Shown one piece after another: positions 10,237 through 21,471 of a stretch of 34,921 bases of DNA. The number at the start of each line of letters is the position of its first letter. The stretch's first letter is position 1. Source of the stretch: Actinomycetes bacterium (GTDB taxonomy: Bacteria; Actinomycetota; Acidimicrobiia; Acidimicrobiales; RAAP-2); NCBI GenBank assembly GCA_021837305.1, contig JAKBGV010000008.1, positions 1-34,921 on the forward strand. The letters are read 5' to 3'. Under the pieces are notes generated by a model. The model had not been told where the DNA came from. It was given only the letters and a program-made list of their open reading frames with translations, and did not search any database. A program made the translations under genes and the position numbers.

Positions 10237-11803
10237 AGACGCCAAAGACGCCGCGCAGGGTATCGGCCACCTCACCGAGCGTCGCCATCGCCGCCAACGC
10301 AGTCTTCATCGGGTACAGCACGTTGCTCGATCCGCGCGCGGCTCGCTCGAGGTCCTCGAGCGCGACGCGAACGGCGTCGGCGTCGCGGTCGCGCTTGACG
10401 CGCTGAACCCGCTCCACCTGACTACGTTGCTGGGCTTCGTCGATGGGGAACACGTCATTGGCGGCCCCGTCGTGATCGGCGAAGCGGTTGACCCCGACCA
10501 CGACCTTCTCGCCACGATCAACCCGGCGGGCGAAATCGTAGGCGGCGGCCTCGATCTCCTCCTGCATGTATCGCGCCTCAATGGCGGCCACCGCGCCACC
10601 CATCTCGTCGATGGTCGCGATGTACTGGCGCGCGAGCCGCTCCACCTCGTTGGTCATCGACTCAACGAAGTATGACCCGGCGAGCGGGTCAACGGTGTCG
10701 GCGATACCCGACTCGTAGCCGACGATCTGCTGGGTACGCAGGGCGAGCTTCGCCGCGCGCTCGGTCGGAAGCCCGAGTGCCTCGTCGAACCCGTTGGTGT
10801 GCAGGCTCTGGGTGCCGCCGAGGGCGGCGGCAAGTGCCTGGAGGGTCACGCGGACAATGTTGTTCTCGGGCTGTTGCGCGGTGAGGGTCGAACCTCCCGT
10901 CTGGGTGTGGAATCGGAGCATCAGCGACTTCGGGTCACGGGCGCCAAAACGGTCACGCATGACCGAGGACCAGATCCGACGGGCCGCGCGATATTTGGCG
11001 ACCTCCTCGAAGAGGTTGTTGTGGGCGTTGAAGAAGAAACTCAGTCTCGGTGCGAAGTCGTCGAGCGCGAGACCCGCTGCCAGGGCGGCCTCGACGTAGG
11101 CGATCCCGTTCGCGAGAGTGAACGCCACTTCCTGGACGGCGGTGGAGCCGGCCTCACGGATGTGGTAGCCCGAGATTGAGATGGTGTTCCAGTTGGGCAT
11201 CTCGCGTGCACAGTAGGCGAACGTGTCGACGATGAGTCGCATCGATGGTCGAGGGGGGTAGATGTACGTCCCGCGCGCCACGTACTCCTTCAAGATGTCG
11301 TTCTGAATGGTGCCGCGAAGCTGTTCGCCGCGCACCCCCTGCTCCTCACCAACCAACTGGTAGAGCAGCAGCAGCGTCGAAGCGGTCGAGTTGATGGTCA
11401 TGGATGTGGTGACCTTGTCGAGGGGTAGGCCCGCTAAGAGCAGGCGCATGTCCTCGAGCGAGGAGATCGCCACTCCCACCTTGCCGACCTCGCCTTCGGC
11501 GCGCACGTGGTCGGCGTCAAAGCCCATCTGGGTGGGCAGGTCGAAGGCGCACGACAAGCCGGTCTGCCCCGCGCCGAGCAGGAACTTGAAACGCTCGTTG
11601 GTCGCCTCGGCCGTGCCGAATCCGGCGTACTGGCGCATCGTCCACAACCGGCCGCGGTACATCGTCGGGTGGACGCCGCGGGTGTAGGGGAAATCACCCG
11701 GTTCCCCGAGCTCCGTGCCGGGATCGAAGCCCGCCACGTCGGGCGCCCCGTACACGGGGCGTACTTCAATCCCAGAATCGGTCACTCGAAGGTCATCGCT
11801 CAC
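10223..11803 (-). CDS. mcmA: Methylmalonyl-CoA mutase, large (catalytic) subunit
   Basis: This B12-dependent enzyme isomerises (R)-methylmalonyl-CoA to succinyl-CoA. The 526-aa product is the TIM-barrel acyl-CoA domain only: [74 protein letters not shown]. Tyr59 in RQYAGF matches the methylmalonyl-CoA mutase residue; isobutyryl- and hydroxyisobutyryl-CoA mutases have Phe or Ile there. The C-terminal B12-binding DxHxxG domain is missing, so a separate small subunit must be encoded elsewhere, as in other two-subunit mutases. The GTG start follows TAATCT by seven nucleotides, predicting a leaderless mRNA. It works in propionate, odd-chain fatty acid and branched-chain amino acid breakdown. Confidence 0.92.
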   Translation of the reverse strand: MSDDLRVTDSGIEVRPVYGAPDVAGFDPGTELGEPGDFPYTRGVHPTMYRGRLWTMRQYAGFGTAEATNERFKFLLGAGQTGLSCAFDLPTQMGFDADHVRAEGEVGKVGVAISSLEDMRLLLAGLPLDKVTTSMTINSTASTLLLLYQLVGEEQGVRGEQLRGTIQNDILKEYVARGTYIYPPRPSMRLIVDTFAYCAREMPNWNTISISGYHIREAGSTAVQEVAFTLANGIAYVEAALAAGLALDDFAPRLSFFFNAHNNLFEEVAKYRAARRIWSSVMRDRFGARDPKSLMLRFHTQTGGSTLTAQQPENNIVRVTLQALAAALGGTQSLHTNGFDEALGLPTERAAKLALRTQQIVGYESGIADTVDPLAGSYFVESMTNEVERLARQYIATIDEMGGAVAAIEARYMQEEIEAAAYDFARRVDRGEKVVVGVNRFADHDGAANDVFPIDEAQQRSQVERVQRVKRDRDADAVRVALEDLERAARGSSNVLYPMKTALAAMATLGEVADTLRGVFGVYQPN

Positions 11804-11810
11804 GATTCGT

Positions 11811-11816
11811 AGATTA
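11811..11816 (-). promoter_or_regulatory. -10 box (TAATCT) for leaderless mutase gene
   Basis: TAATCT on the minus strand ends seven nucleotides before the GTG of the mutase gene. No ribosome site lies between them and there is no room for a cobalamin riboswitch in the transcript. Confidence 0.55.
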
Positions 11817-11867
11817 GACGGTGGGTTTCACAGGTCTAGAACGATGACGTGACCTTCGGCTATCGAC

Positions 11868-11873
11868 CAGAAT
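11868..11873 (+). promoter_or_regulatory. Candidate -10 box (CAGAAT) for the RDD-protein gene
   Basis: CAGAAT is followed by exactly six nucleotides and then the GTG start at 11880. It fits the spacing seen at other starts in the window but has C in place of the first T. The same hexamer and spacing occur before the Rrf2 gene. Confidence 0.4.
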
Positions 11874-11879
11874 GGATGG

Positions 11880-12416
11880 GTGTACTGCCCCAGTTGTGGA
11901 AGCGAGTCGAACGGACCATTCTGTCCCGTCTGCGGTTCGGCGATCGATTCTTCCGCAGACACGACTCGGCCGCACGGTGAGCTCAGCGGTTGGTGGCGGC
12001 GTGTCGGAGCGACCGTCACCGACAACCTCATCTTGCTGGTCCCCACGACCGTGGCGCTCTGGTTGGTCAGCATGGTGGCGGGCTCGCTCATCGGCATGCT
12101 CGCCGGCTTCGCCCTCCAGGGCGCCTACCTGGTCACCATGCTCGTCTCGCCGCGAGGCCAGACGTTCGGCAATCGGATCGTTGCGACGAGGGTGTGTGAC
12201 CTCGCCACCGGGGGGACCATCACCCGTCGACAAGCCCTCTGGCGGTGGGGGTTCGTGGCTGCCTACAGCGCGATCACACTGCTCAACAATCCCATCACGT
12301 CCTCCATCGCGATGATGATCGCCGTCGTGGACGTGCTCTTCCCGCTCGCGAACCCGCTGAGACAAACGCTGCACGACCGGGTCGCGGGAACCCTCGTCGT
12401 GAGACAGCACCTCTGA
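11880..12416 (+). CDS. Zinc-ribbon RDD-domain membrane protein
   Basis: The 178-aa product starts with a small zinc ribbon (C3-x2-C6 and C15-x2-C18) followed by an RDD domain with about three hydrophobic segments: NLILLVPTTVALWLVSMVAG, a second stretch through GMLAGFALQGAYLVTMLVS, and one covering SSIAMMIAVVDVLFPLA. RDD features are visible as GWWRRVGATVTDNLI and the late HDRVAGTLVV. The function of the family is poorly defined; some members are linked to ion transport. The GTG start is chosen because it begins exactly with the zinc ribbon. It stands alone between a divergent and a convergent gene. Confidence 0.85.
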   Translation: MYCPSCGSESNGPFCPVCGSAIDSSADTTRPHGELSGWWRRVGATVTDNLILLVPTTVALWLVSMVAGSLIGMLAGFALQGAYLVTMLVSPRGQTFGNRIVATRVCDLATGGTITRRQALWRWGFVAAYSAITLLNNPITSSIAMMIAVVDVLFPLANPLRQTLHDRVAGTLVVRQHL

Positions 12417-12420
12417 CCGG

Positions 12421-12448
12421 CGTCGGCCACGCACGGCCGTCGCCGACG
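12421..12448. terminator. Possible bidirectional terminator hairpin between RDD and moeB genes
   Basis: CGTCGGC (12421-12427) and GCCGACG (12442-12448) form a 7-bp inverted repeat with a 14-nt loop that itself contains GGCC pairs. It fills most of the 39-nt space between two convergent genes. No T-run is present. Confidence 0.4.
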
Positions 12449-12455
12449 GTCTCGT

Positions 12456-13625
12456 CTAGGCGGCGCCGACGGCGACGTGGGGCATGCAGAGGTCGTCGTA
12501 CTCGGCGATGATGATCGGACCCGCGTCCTCGCCGCACGCCGGGCACGAAGGATCGCGGCGCACCTTGAACGTGCGGAAACTCTCGTCCATCGAGTCATAC
12601 GTGAGCAACCGGCCGACCAGTGGTTCACCGAGCTCGAGCAACAGCTTGATCGTCTCGATCGCCTGGATTGAACCGATGATGCCGGGCAGCACGCCGAGCA
12701 CGCCCGCCTCTGCGCAACTCGGGGCGAGCTCGGCCGGCGGTGGCTCGGGAATCATGCAGCGATAGCAGGGGCCGACGTAGGGGTTAAAGATCGTGACTTG
12801 ACCCTCGAAGCGGAAGATCGAGCCGTGCACGACCGGGATCCGCTTCACCAACGCCGCGTCGTTGACAAGGTAGCGCGTGGGGAAGTTGTCAGTCCCGTCG
12901 ACGATGACGTCGTACCCGTCGATGATGTCGAGCACGTTATCCGCGCCCAGGCGCACGTCGTAGGTCCTCACGTTCAAGTCGGGGTTGATCGCGGTCAGCG
13001 TCTGCTTGGCGCTGTCGACCTTGCGCATACCGATGCGGTCCATATTGTGCAGCACCTGTCGCTGCAGATTGGACGCGTCCACGACGTCCATATCGATGAT
13101 GCCGATGGTGCCCACTCCCGCGGCCGCGAGGTAGAGCGCCGCCGGCGATCCCAGGCCGCCGGCGCCGAGCAAGAGCACCTTGGAGTCGAGAAGCCGCAAT
13201 TGACCCTCGTCACCGACTTCGGGCAACAAGAGGTGGCGCTGGTAGCGGTTGCGCTGATCGGGATTGAGCGTGCGCGGGGTTGTCCACGTGAGGCCCTCGT
13301 CCTTCCACTTGTTGAACCCGCCGATCACCGACACGACGTCGGTGTAGCCGAGGTCCTGGAGGGTCTTCGCCGCGAACGCCGAACGGACGCCGCCGGCGCA
13401 GTACACGGCGATCGGCGCGTGCTTGTCAGTCAATCGTGACTCGACGGAGAACTCGAGGTTCCCACGGGGAATGTGCACGGCACCGGGCACGGCCCCCTGC
13501 TCGTGTTCGTCGGGCTCGCGCACGTCGAGGATTCGGTAGTAGTCCAGTCGGGCCGCGACGTCGCTCGGTTCGACTTCCCGAATCGCCTGCTTGGCCGCGT
13601 TGAGTAACTCGCGTGGTGTTGGCAA
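12456..13625 (-). CDS. moeB: Rhodanese-MoeB/ThiF fusion: sulfur-carrier protein adenylyltransferase/sulfurtransferase
   Basis: The 389-aa protein has an N-terminal rhodanese domain (RILDVREPDEHEQGA; active Cys76 in YCAGGVRS) followed by an E1-like ThiF/MoeB domain. That domain has nucleotide motif GAGGLGS at 154-160, the SNLQRQ segment, and zinc cysteines C287, C290, C361 and C364. Such enzymes adenylate the C-terminal Gly-Gly of MoaD, ThiS or CysO-like carriers, and the rhodanese supplies sulfur. In MoeZ and MOCS3 the rhodanese domain is C-terminal, so the order is reversed here. The TTG start at 13625 has AAAGGAG six nucleotides upstream; the longer upstream frame runs into the divergent gene and lacks similarity. 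The carrier protein is not in the window. Confidence 0.88.
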   Translation of the reverse strand: MPTPRELLNAAKQAIREVEPSDVAARLDYYRILDVREPDEHEQGAVPGAVHIPRGNLEFSVESRLTDKHAPIAVYCAGGVRSAFAAKTLQDLGYTDVVSVIGGFNKWKDEGLTWTTPRTLNPDQRNRYQRHLLLPEVGDEGQLRLLDSKVLLLGAGGLGSPAALYLAAAGVGTIGIIDMDVVDASNLQRQVLHNMDRIGMRKVDSAKQTLTAINPDLNVRTYDVRLGADNVLDIIDGYDVIVDGTDNFPTRYLVNDAALVKRIPVVHGSIFRFEGQVTIFNPYVGPCYRCMIPEPPPAELAPSCAEAGVLGVLPGIIGSIQAIETIKLLLELGEPLVGRLLTYDSMDESFRTFKVRRDPSCPACGEDAGPIIIAEYDDLCMPHVAVGAA

Positions 13626-13648
13626 GGGTCGCTCCTTTGTTTGGCGAA

Positions 13649-13654
13649 ATCCTA
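13649..13654 (-). promoter_or_regulatory. Candidate -10 box (TAGGAT) for moeB
   Basis: TAGGAT on the minus strand lies 23 nt before the TTG start, leaving a short leader that carries the AAAGGAG ribosome site. The ten bases TAGGATTTCG are the same as at the lpd promoter candidate. Confidence 0.5.
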
Positions 13655-13688
13655 CTGGCCCGGTCGAGATTCCTGGCACCGCGCGTGC

Positions 13689-13694
13689 TAGACA
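13689..13694 (+). promoter_or_regulatory. Weak -10 candidate (TAGACA) for the nitroreductase gene
   Basis: TAGACA ends seven nucleotides before the ATG at 13702. The final T of the consensus is missing, so this is weaker than the others, but no ribosome site is visible before this start. Confidence 0.3.
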
Positions 13695-13701
13695 ACCGAC
13701 C

Positions 13702-14316
13702 ATGGACCTCGCGACACTCCTCGCTCGACGGCGGATGGTCCGCTCCTTTGACGCGACGCCCGTCGACCCGCAGTGGCTCGACGAAACCTGCGCCACCGCG
13801 TTGTGGGCGCCGACCGCGGGAAACAGCGCCGGTGTGCGCATGCACACCATTGGCGCGCACCTGGTGGGCGCGTTCTTCGAACGTGCGACCGACCCGCAGT
13901 GGCGCCGAGAGTCACCGCGCGCACCCGGTCTCGCGCGCGCCGGCGCCGTCGTGCTTGTGACCTCGCGACCGCAGGACTACCTCGAGCGATACGGCGAGGC
14001 CGACAAGCAAGCCTCGGGACTGTCAACGATGGCGGCGTGGCCGATTCCGTACTGGCACACTGACGCCGCGATGGCCACGATGGCCCTCCTGCTCCTACTC
14101 GAAGAGGGCGGGTGGTCGGCGACGATCTGGGGCAACTTCCGGCGCGACGTCGAAGTCCTCGACTGGGTCGGGGCGCCCGAGGAGTCACTCTTCGCATCGG
14201 TACTGATCGGGCGGCCCGACGGCCACGACCACCGTTCACGGTCCCTTGACCGGACCGTCCCCGCGAGGGGCGCGCGCGTCCGTCGCGTCGAGGTCAGTCC
14301 CGAGCGAGCCCCGTGA
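13702..14316 (+). CDS. Nitroreductase-family FMN oxidoreductase
   Basis: The 204-aa product begins MDLATLLARRRMVRSFDATP, the classic nitroreductase opening whose Arg residues bind FMN phosphate, followed by ALWAPTAGNSAGVRMHTIG. Later elements (DAAMATMALLLLLEEGGW and VGAPEESLFASVLIGRPDG) are also typical. The C terminus is short and Arg-rich. Physiological substrates of such proteins cannot be predicted from sequence. The ATG at 13702 is preferred over an in-frame upstream start that lies inside the divergent moeB gene. The last 23 nt overlap the 3' end of the convergent pepA. Confidence 0.82.
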   Translation: MDLATLLARRRMVRSFDATPVDPQWLDETCATALWAPTAGNSAGVRMHTIGAHLVGAFFERATDPQWRRESPRAPGLARAGAVVLVTSRPQDYLERYGEADKQASGLSTMAAWPIPYWHTDAAMATMALLLLLEEGGWSATIWGNFRRDVEVLDWVGAPEESLFASVLIGRPDGHDHRSRSLDRTVPARGARVRRVEVSPERAP

Positions 14317-15781
14317 CCAAGTCGACGATCGTGCGCAGGCCAAAGGCCGTGCCGCCCTTGTTGACGTAGCCGCGCACGGCGTCGGAGCGGCCGGGTCCGG
14401 CGATGTCGAAGTGGACCCACGGCCGCCCGGCCGTGAAGCGCCGCAGGAACAGCGCCGCGATCACTGAGCCGGCGACGCCGGTCTTGCCGATGTTCTTGAG
14501 ATCAGCCACGTCCGACTCCAGCTGAGCGGCGTAGGACTCAGTGAGCGGCATGCGCCACACCTGTTCACCGCTGCGCGCACCCGACGCCATCACCGCGGCC
14601 GCGAGGTCGTCACTCGTGGCGTACACCGCGGCGACCTCGTCGCCGAGCGCGACGCGCTGCGCGCCGGTGAGTGTCGCGATATCGACGATGACATCGGGTT
14701 GAGCCTCGGCCGCGAGACTGAGCGCGTCGGCGAGGATCAGTCGACCCTCGGCGTCGGTGTTGAGCACCTCGACAGTGAGACCGTTTCGAATCGCGAGGAC
14801 GTCGCCCGGCTTGATCGCCTTGTCCCCCGTGAGGTTCTCGGTCATCGGGGCGATGGCGGTGACGCGCACACGGACCCCGAGTTCGCTCAGCACGTCGAGT
14901 GCCGCCAGGACGATGGCGGCGCCTGACATGTCGGTCTTTTGCCCCATCATGGACTCAGCGGGCTTGAGTGAGAGACCGCCGGAGTCGAACGTGACGCCCT
15001 TACCAACGAGCGCCACGTGGGCGAGCGGGGCGTCGGGTTCTGGGTCGTAGGAGGCGAAGACGAGCCTCGTCGGCTGGGCCGAGCCCTGACCGACCCCGAG
15101 CAGGCCACCGAGTCGTTCCGCGCGGATCCGCGACTCGGTCCAGGCTTCGACGGTGACCCGCGGACGGCGTTCGAGCCGCTCGATCACGCGACTCGCGAGC
15201 TCACGTGGTGGTAGGTCGCCGGCCGGGGTGTTGATCAGCCGCCTCGCCCAGTTGACCGCACCGGCGATGAGTGAGCCGCGACGCGCTCCCTCGACGGCGG
15301 CGTCGTGCGTGGCGACCGAGGGTAGTGGCGTCGCGAGCACGGCCAGGTCGAACGGTCGGTCCGTTTCGTCTTTGTAGTCAAAGGACGCGAGGACCGCCCC
15401 CTCGGCCACGGCCTGGGCGACGGGGCCGGCGTCGGGCGACTCACCGACCGCCAGCAAGAAGCCGATGGCGTCCTGGCCCGCGACGCGCACCCCCGCCGCC
15501 GCACCCGACCGGTAACCCTCGGCGTCACCCGCGCCCACCGACACCAGCACGAGCGTTGGTCCCTCGAACGTGCGCACGACGGCGTTCGTTCCCGCCACGC
15601 TGGTCAGGCCGTGACGGCGGCACCACGCCTCGTCCAGGCGCTCGACGAGTTCGACGCCGCCGATCGTGGTCGGGATCGCGGCGTCGAGGGACGCCGCGCC
15701 GTCGCGGACGACCACGGGCACGATGACCGTCGCGCGGTTCAGAGCGTCAGCGGTGGCGACGACGTGGACGATACGGGGCAT
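14294..15781 (-). CDS. pepA: Leucyl aminopeptidase (M17)
   Basis: A cytosolic dizinc/dimanganese aminopeptidase that removes N-terminal residues during peptide turnover. The 495-aa product has all expected metal and catalytic residues: K261, D266 and K273 in GKGVTFDSGGLSLKP, D284 in KTDMSG, and D343, E345 and R347 in NTDAEGRL. Their spacing equals that of E. coli PepA with a constant offset of nine. The ATG has an AGGAGG ribosome site that overlaps the stop region of the adenosyltransferase nine nucleotides upstream, so the two are co-transcribed. The 3' end overlaps the convergent nitroreductase gene by 23 nt. Confidence 0.95.
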   Translation of the reverse strand: MPRIVHVVATADALNRATVIVPVVVRDGAASLDAAIPTTIGGVELVERLDEAWCRRHGLTSVAGTNAVVRTFEGPTLVLVSVGAGDAEGYRSGAAAGVRVAGQDAIGFLLAVGESPDAGPVAQAVAEGAVLASFDYKDETDRPFDLAVLATPLPSVATHDAAVEGARRGSLIAGAVNWARRLINTPAGDLPPRELASRVIERLERRPRVTVEAWTESRIRAERLGGLLGVGQGSAQPTRLVFASYDPEPDAPLAHVALVGKGVTFDSGGLSLKPAESMMGQKTDMSGAAIVLAALDVLSELGVRVRVTAIAPMTENLTGDKAIKPGDVLAIRNGLTVEVLNTDAEGRLILADALSLAAEAQPDVIVDIATLTGAQRVALGDEVAAVYATSDDLAAAVMASGARSGEQVWRMPLTESYAAQLESDVADLKNIGKTGVAGSVIAALFLRRFTAGRPWVHFDIAGPGRSDAVRGYVNKGGTAFGLRTIVDLVTGLARD

Positions 15782-15790
15782 GGCTCCTCC

Positions 15791-16330
15791 TCAGTGCGAC
15801 CGCGCCGTGCGGTGACTCGGCCCTTCGGCCCATCGGGCCATGGTCCACACGAGGTCGCTCAAGCGGTTCAGGTAGGCCACGATGTGGCTCTCGGCGAGGG
15901 GGTAGTCGACGGCGGTGCGCTCGGCCCGGCGCACGACGGTCCGGGCGACGTCGAGGGCGGCGGACACCTGGTTCTCGCCCGGGACGACGAACTCGCTCGG
16001 CATCGTGGTCTCGGCCGAGAGATCGTCGATCGTGGCCTCGAGTCGCGCCACCATGGTGGCGCTCACCATGGACTTGTCCGCCACGAGCTTGTGGCGGTTC
16101 TCGGGCAGCGTCGCCACCTCGGCCATGAGGACCCACAGGTCCCGTTCGAGTGAGACCAGCAGCTCATTGAGTCGACCACCCGGCTCGCTCAAGGACCTCG
16201 CCCAGCCGAGTGCGGCCTGCGCTTCGTCGACCGCACCGTTGAGCTCGATCTGGTGAGAGCTCTTGGCCACGCGTCCGCCGAAATACAGTCCGGTGGTCCC
16301 GTCGTCGCCACCTCGGGTGTAAATCTTCAC
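15791..16330 (-). CDS. pduO: Cob(I)alamin adenosyltransferase, PduO type
   Basis: It transfers the adenosyl group of ATP to cob(I)alamin, forming adenosylcobalamin, the cofactor needed by methylmalonyl-CoA mutase. The 179-aa product shows the ATP-binding N terminus TRGGDDGTTGL (5-15), the Arg-rich helix RTVVRRAER (130-138) and YLNRLSDL (153-160), which define the PduO family. The GTG start follows TACGCT by exactly six nucleotides, predicting a leaderless mRNA. It is divergent from metH, another B12-dependent gene, across only 47 nt and is followed by pepA. Confidence 0.94.
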   Translation of the reverse strand: MKIYTRGGDDGTTGLYFGGRVAKSSHQIELNGAVDEAQAALGWARSLSEPGGRLNELLVSLERDLWVLMAEVATLPENRHKLVADKSMVSATMVARLEATIDDLSAETTMPSEFVVPGENQVSAALDVARTVVRRAERTAVDYPLAESHIVAYLNRLSDLVWTMARWAEGPSHRTARSH

Positions 16331-16336
16331 GAATTC

Positions 16337-16342
16337 AGCGTA
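16337..16342 (-). promoter_or_regulatory. -10 box (TACGCT) for leaderless pduO
   Basis: TACGCT on the minus strand is separated by six nucleotides (GAATTC) from the GTG start, so the transcript should begin at the start codon. Confidence 0.6.
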
Positions 16343-16362
16343 GTGAACGAATTGGTCACCGG

Positions 16363-16368
16363 TAGCCT
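16363..16368 (+). promoter_or_regulatory. -10 box (TAGCCT) for metH
   Basis: TAGCCT ends nine nucleotides before the metH ATG and no ribosome site is visible between them. The predicted transcript is leaderless or has one or two leading bases, which excludes a cobalamin riboswitch in the leader. Confidence 0.5.
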
Positions 16369-16377
16369 GGCGACTGC

Positions 16378-19878
<3,501 letters not shown>

Positions 19879-19910
19879 GGGGCTGACGACCAGTCAACAG
19901 GTCCTCAACC

Positions 19911-19916
19911 TAAACT
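19911..19916 (+). promoter_or_regulatory. -10 box (TAAACT) for the dimethylformamidase-like gene
   Basis: TAAACT is followed by six nucleotides and then the GTG at 19923. It lies in the 44-nt gap after metH and indicates a separate leaderless transcript. Confidence 0.6.
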
Positions 19917-19922
19917 TTCGCC

Positions 19923-21458
19923 GTGGCGTCCGTTCCCTCCCGACGAGACGTCCTTCGGGGCGTCGGCGCACTCGCTGGTGCGTTCGCGATCGCTTCAACG
20001 CTCGACGTCGCGGCGAACGGGGCCGCGATTCTCCCCTCTGATTTGACCGCGCAGTGGGTCCGGCGCGAGAACCTACGACCCGGTGACGGCTCGTGGCTGC
20101 GCGGCGTCGCGGCCACCGCGGGCGACCTTGAGGGCTACGCCAGTGCGACCAGCATCAACCGCGGCCAGTCGATCACCTTCTTCGTGAGCACCACGTCGCC
20201 TACCTACTCCATCAAGGTCTACCGGATGGGCTACTACCAGGGTCTCGGGGCTCGGCTCATCGAGACTCGGCTCGACCTCCCTGGTCACGCGCGCCCCATG
20301 CCGGCACCGGACCAGTACGGCACCGTCGACTGCCGGTGGCCGGCGTCCTTCCGCGTCGTCGCCGACCGGCGCTACGCGCCGGGCCAGTACCTCGTGCGCC
20401 TCGAGAACGCCGAGCACCAGTTCCGATTCGTACCGTTCCTCGTTCGAGACGATTCGTCCAGAGCCGCGTTCGTGTACATGAGTTCGGTCACCACGTGGCA
20501 GGCCTACAACACCTGGGGTGGTTTCAGCCTGTATCGCCAAGCCACGCCGGTCGGCAGCGTGACGGTCAGTGACGCCAACCGCGCCGTACGGGTCTCGTTC
20601 AATAGGCCCTACGACCGGGCCTTCGCCAATGGCGCGGCCGACTTTGTCGGTAACGAGTTCCCCCTCCTGTTCCTCGCCGAGCAACTGGGACTCGACCTCA
20701 CCTACTGGACCGACATCGACCTGCACCAGCGCGGGGCCAGCCTGACGCGACACCGGGCGTTGCTCTCGCTCGGCCACGACGAGTACTACTCGCCCGCCAT
20801 GCGCGCGGCGGTCGTCAATGGGGTCGACCACGGCGTCAATGTGGCGTTTTTCGGCGCGAACTTCTGCTACCGCAAGATCCGCTTCGAGCCGGGCGTGAAC
20901 GGCGCCGACCGGTTGATGATCAACTACCGTTCGACCGCCGACCCGATCACCGCCACCGACCCCGCACTGGCGACCGTGAACTGGAGTCAGTACCCCTCGG
21001 ACACCCCCGAGAGCACGTTCACGGGCTCGATCTACGGTGGTGTCGACGGTACCGGGTCGCTGACGGTCGTGGACGCCGGCTCCTGGTTCTGGCGCGGCAC
21101 CGGTGTTCGCGACGGCTCAGTGCTTGCCGGCGCGCTCGGGGGCGAGTTCAACCACTACGACCCCGCCGTGACCAATCCGGCCAACGTGCAGATCCTTGGG
21201 CACTCCAACGTCGGCGGTGGCATCAGTGACGTCACTTACGTGGCCGAACCCCGCCAGGGCGGCGTCTTCGCGAGCGGCACCGGGCACTGGGTGTTCGACC
21301 TGTCCGACGCGCCACGACTGGGCGACTTCTGGGTCCCTGCGGCGATACCCGGGGTCACCAACGTGATCCGTCGCGCGACGATCAACCTCCTCGCGCGCTT
21401 CGGGTCCGCCCCCGCGGGCGACACGACACGGTCGATCGCCAACACGAGCCAGTACTAG
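19923..21458 (+). CDS. Tat-exported N,N-dimethylformamidase-like (beta-subunit family) protein
   Basis: The 511-aa product starts with a twin-arginine signal (SRRDVLRGVGALAGAFAIAS, with R7-R8), so it is probably exported folded. The rest resembles the large-subunit family of N,N-dimethylformamidase: an early beta domain (SINRGQSITFFVST, YSIKVYRMGYYQG) and the long C-terminal domain with SFNRPYD, LTYWTDIDLHQ, LLSLGHDEYYSPAMR and VAFFGANFCYRKIRF. Many actinobacterial homologs have no known substrate, so activity on dimethylformamide should not be assumed. The GTG start is supported by the TAAACT box six nucleotides upstream. The 3' end stops ten nucleotides before the convergent lipBA gene. Confidence 0.75.
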   Translation: MASVPSRRDVLRGVGALAGAFAIASTLDVAANGAAILPSDLTAQWVRRENLRPGDGSWLRGVAATAGDLEGYASATSINRGQSITFFVSTTSPTYSIKVYRMGYYQGLGARLIETRLDLPGHARPMPAPDQYGTVDCRWPASFRVVADRRYAPGQYLVRLENAEHQFRFVPFLVRDDSSRAAFVYMSSVTTWQAYNTWGGFSLYRQATPVGSVTVSDANRAVRVSFNRPYDRAFANGAADFVGNEFPLLFLAEQLGLDLTYWTDIDLHQRGASLTRHRALLSLGHDEYYSPAMRAAVVNGVDHGVNVAFFGANFCYRKIRFEPGVNGADRLMINYRSTADPITATDPALATVNWSQYPSDTPESTFTGSIYGGVDGTGSLTVVDAGSWFWRGTGVRDGSVLAGALGGEFNHYDPAVTNPANVQILGHSNVGGGISDVTYVAEPRQGGVFASGTGHWVFDLSDAPRLGDFWVPAAIPGVTNVIRRATINLLARFGSAPAGDTTRSIANTSQY

Positions 21459-21471
21459 CGACGTTGCGCTA
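21456..21471. terminator. Short inverted repeat made of the two convergent TAG stop codons
   Basis: TAGCG, a 6-nt loop ACGTTG, then CGCTA. Each arm starts with the TAG stop of one of the two convergent genes. The stem is only 5 bp, so a termination role is uncertain, but the layout echoes the hairpin at 10215-10236. Confidence 0.3.

Noticed and set aside
10223-11803. 2-Hydroxyisobutyryl-CoA or isobutyryl-CoA mutase as identity of the B12 mutase
   Set aside because: The substrate-pocket residue is Tyr59 (RQYAGF), as in methylmalonyl-CoA mutases, rather than Ile or Phe; a decisive test would be enzyme assay.
13626-13850. Upstream extension of the moeB frame by 75 codons
   Set aside because: The extension has no rhodanese similarity, enters the divergent nitroreductase gene, and bypasses the well-placed AAAGGAG and TTG start.
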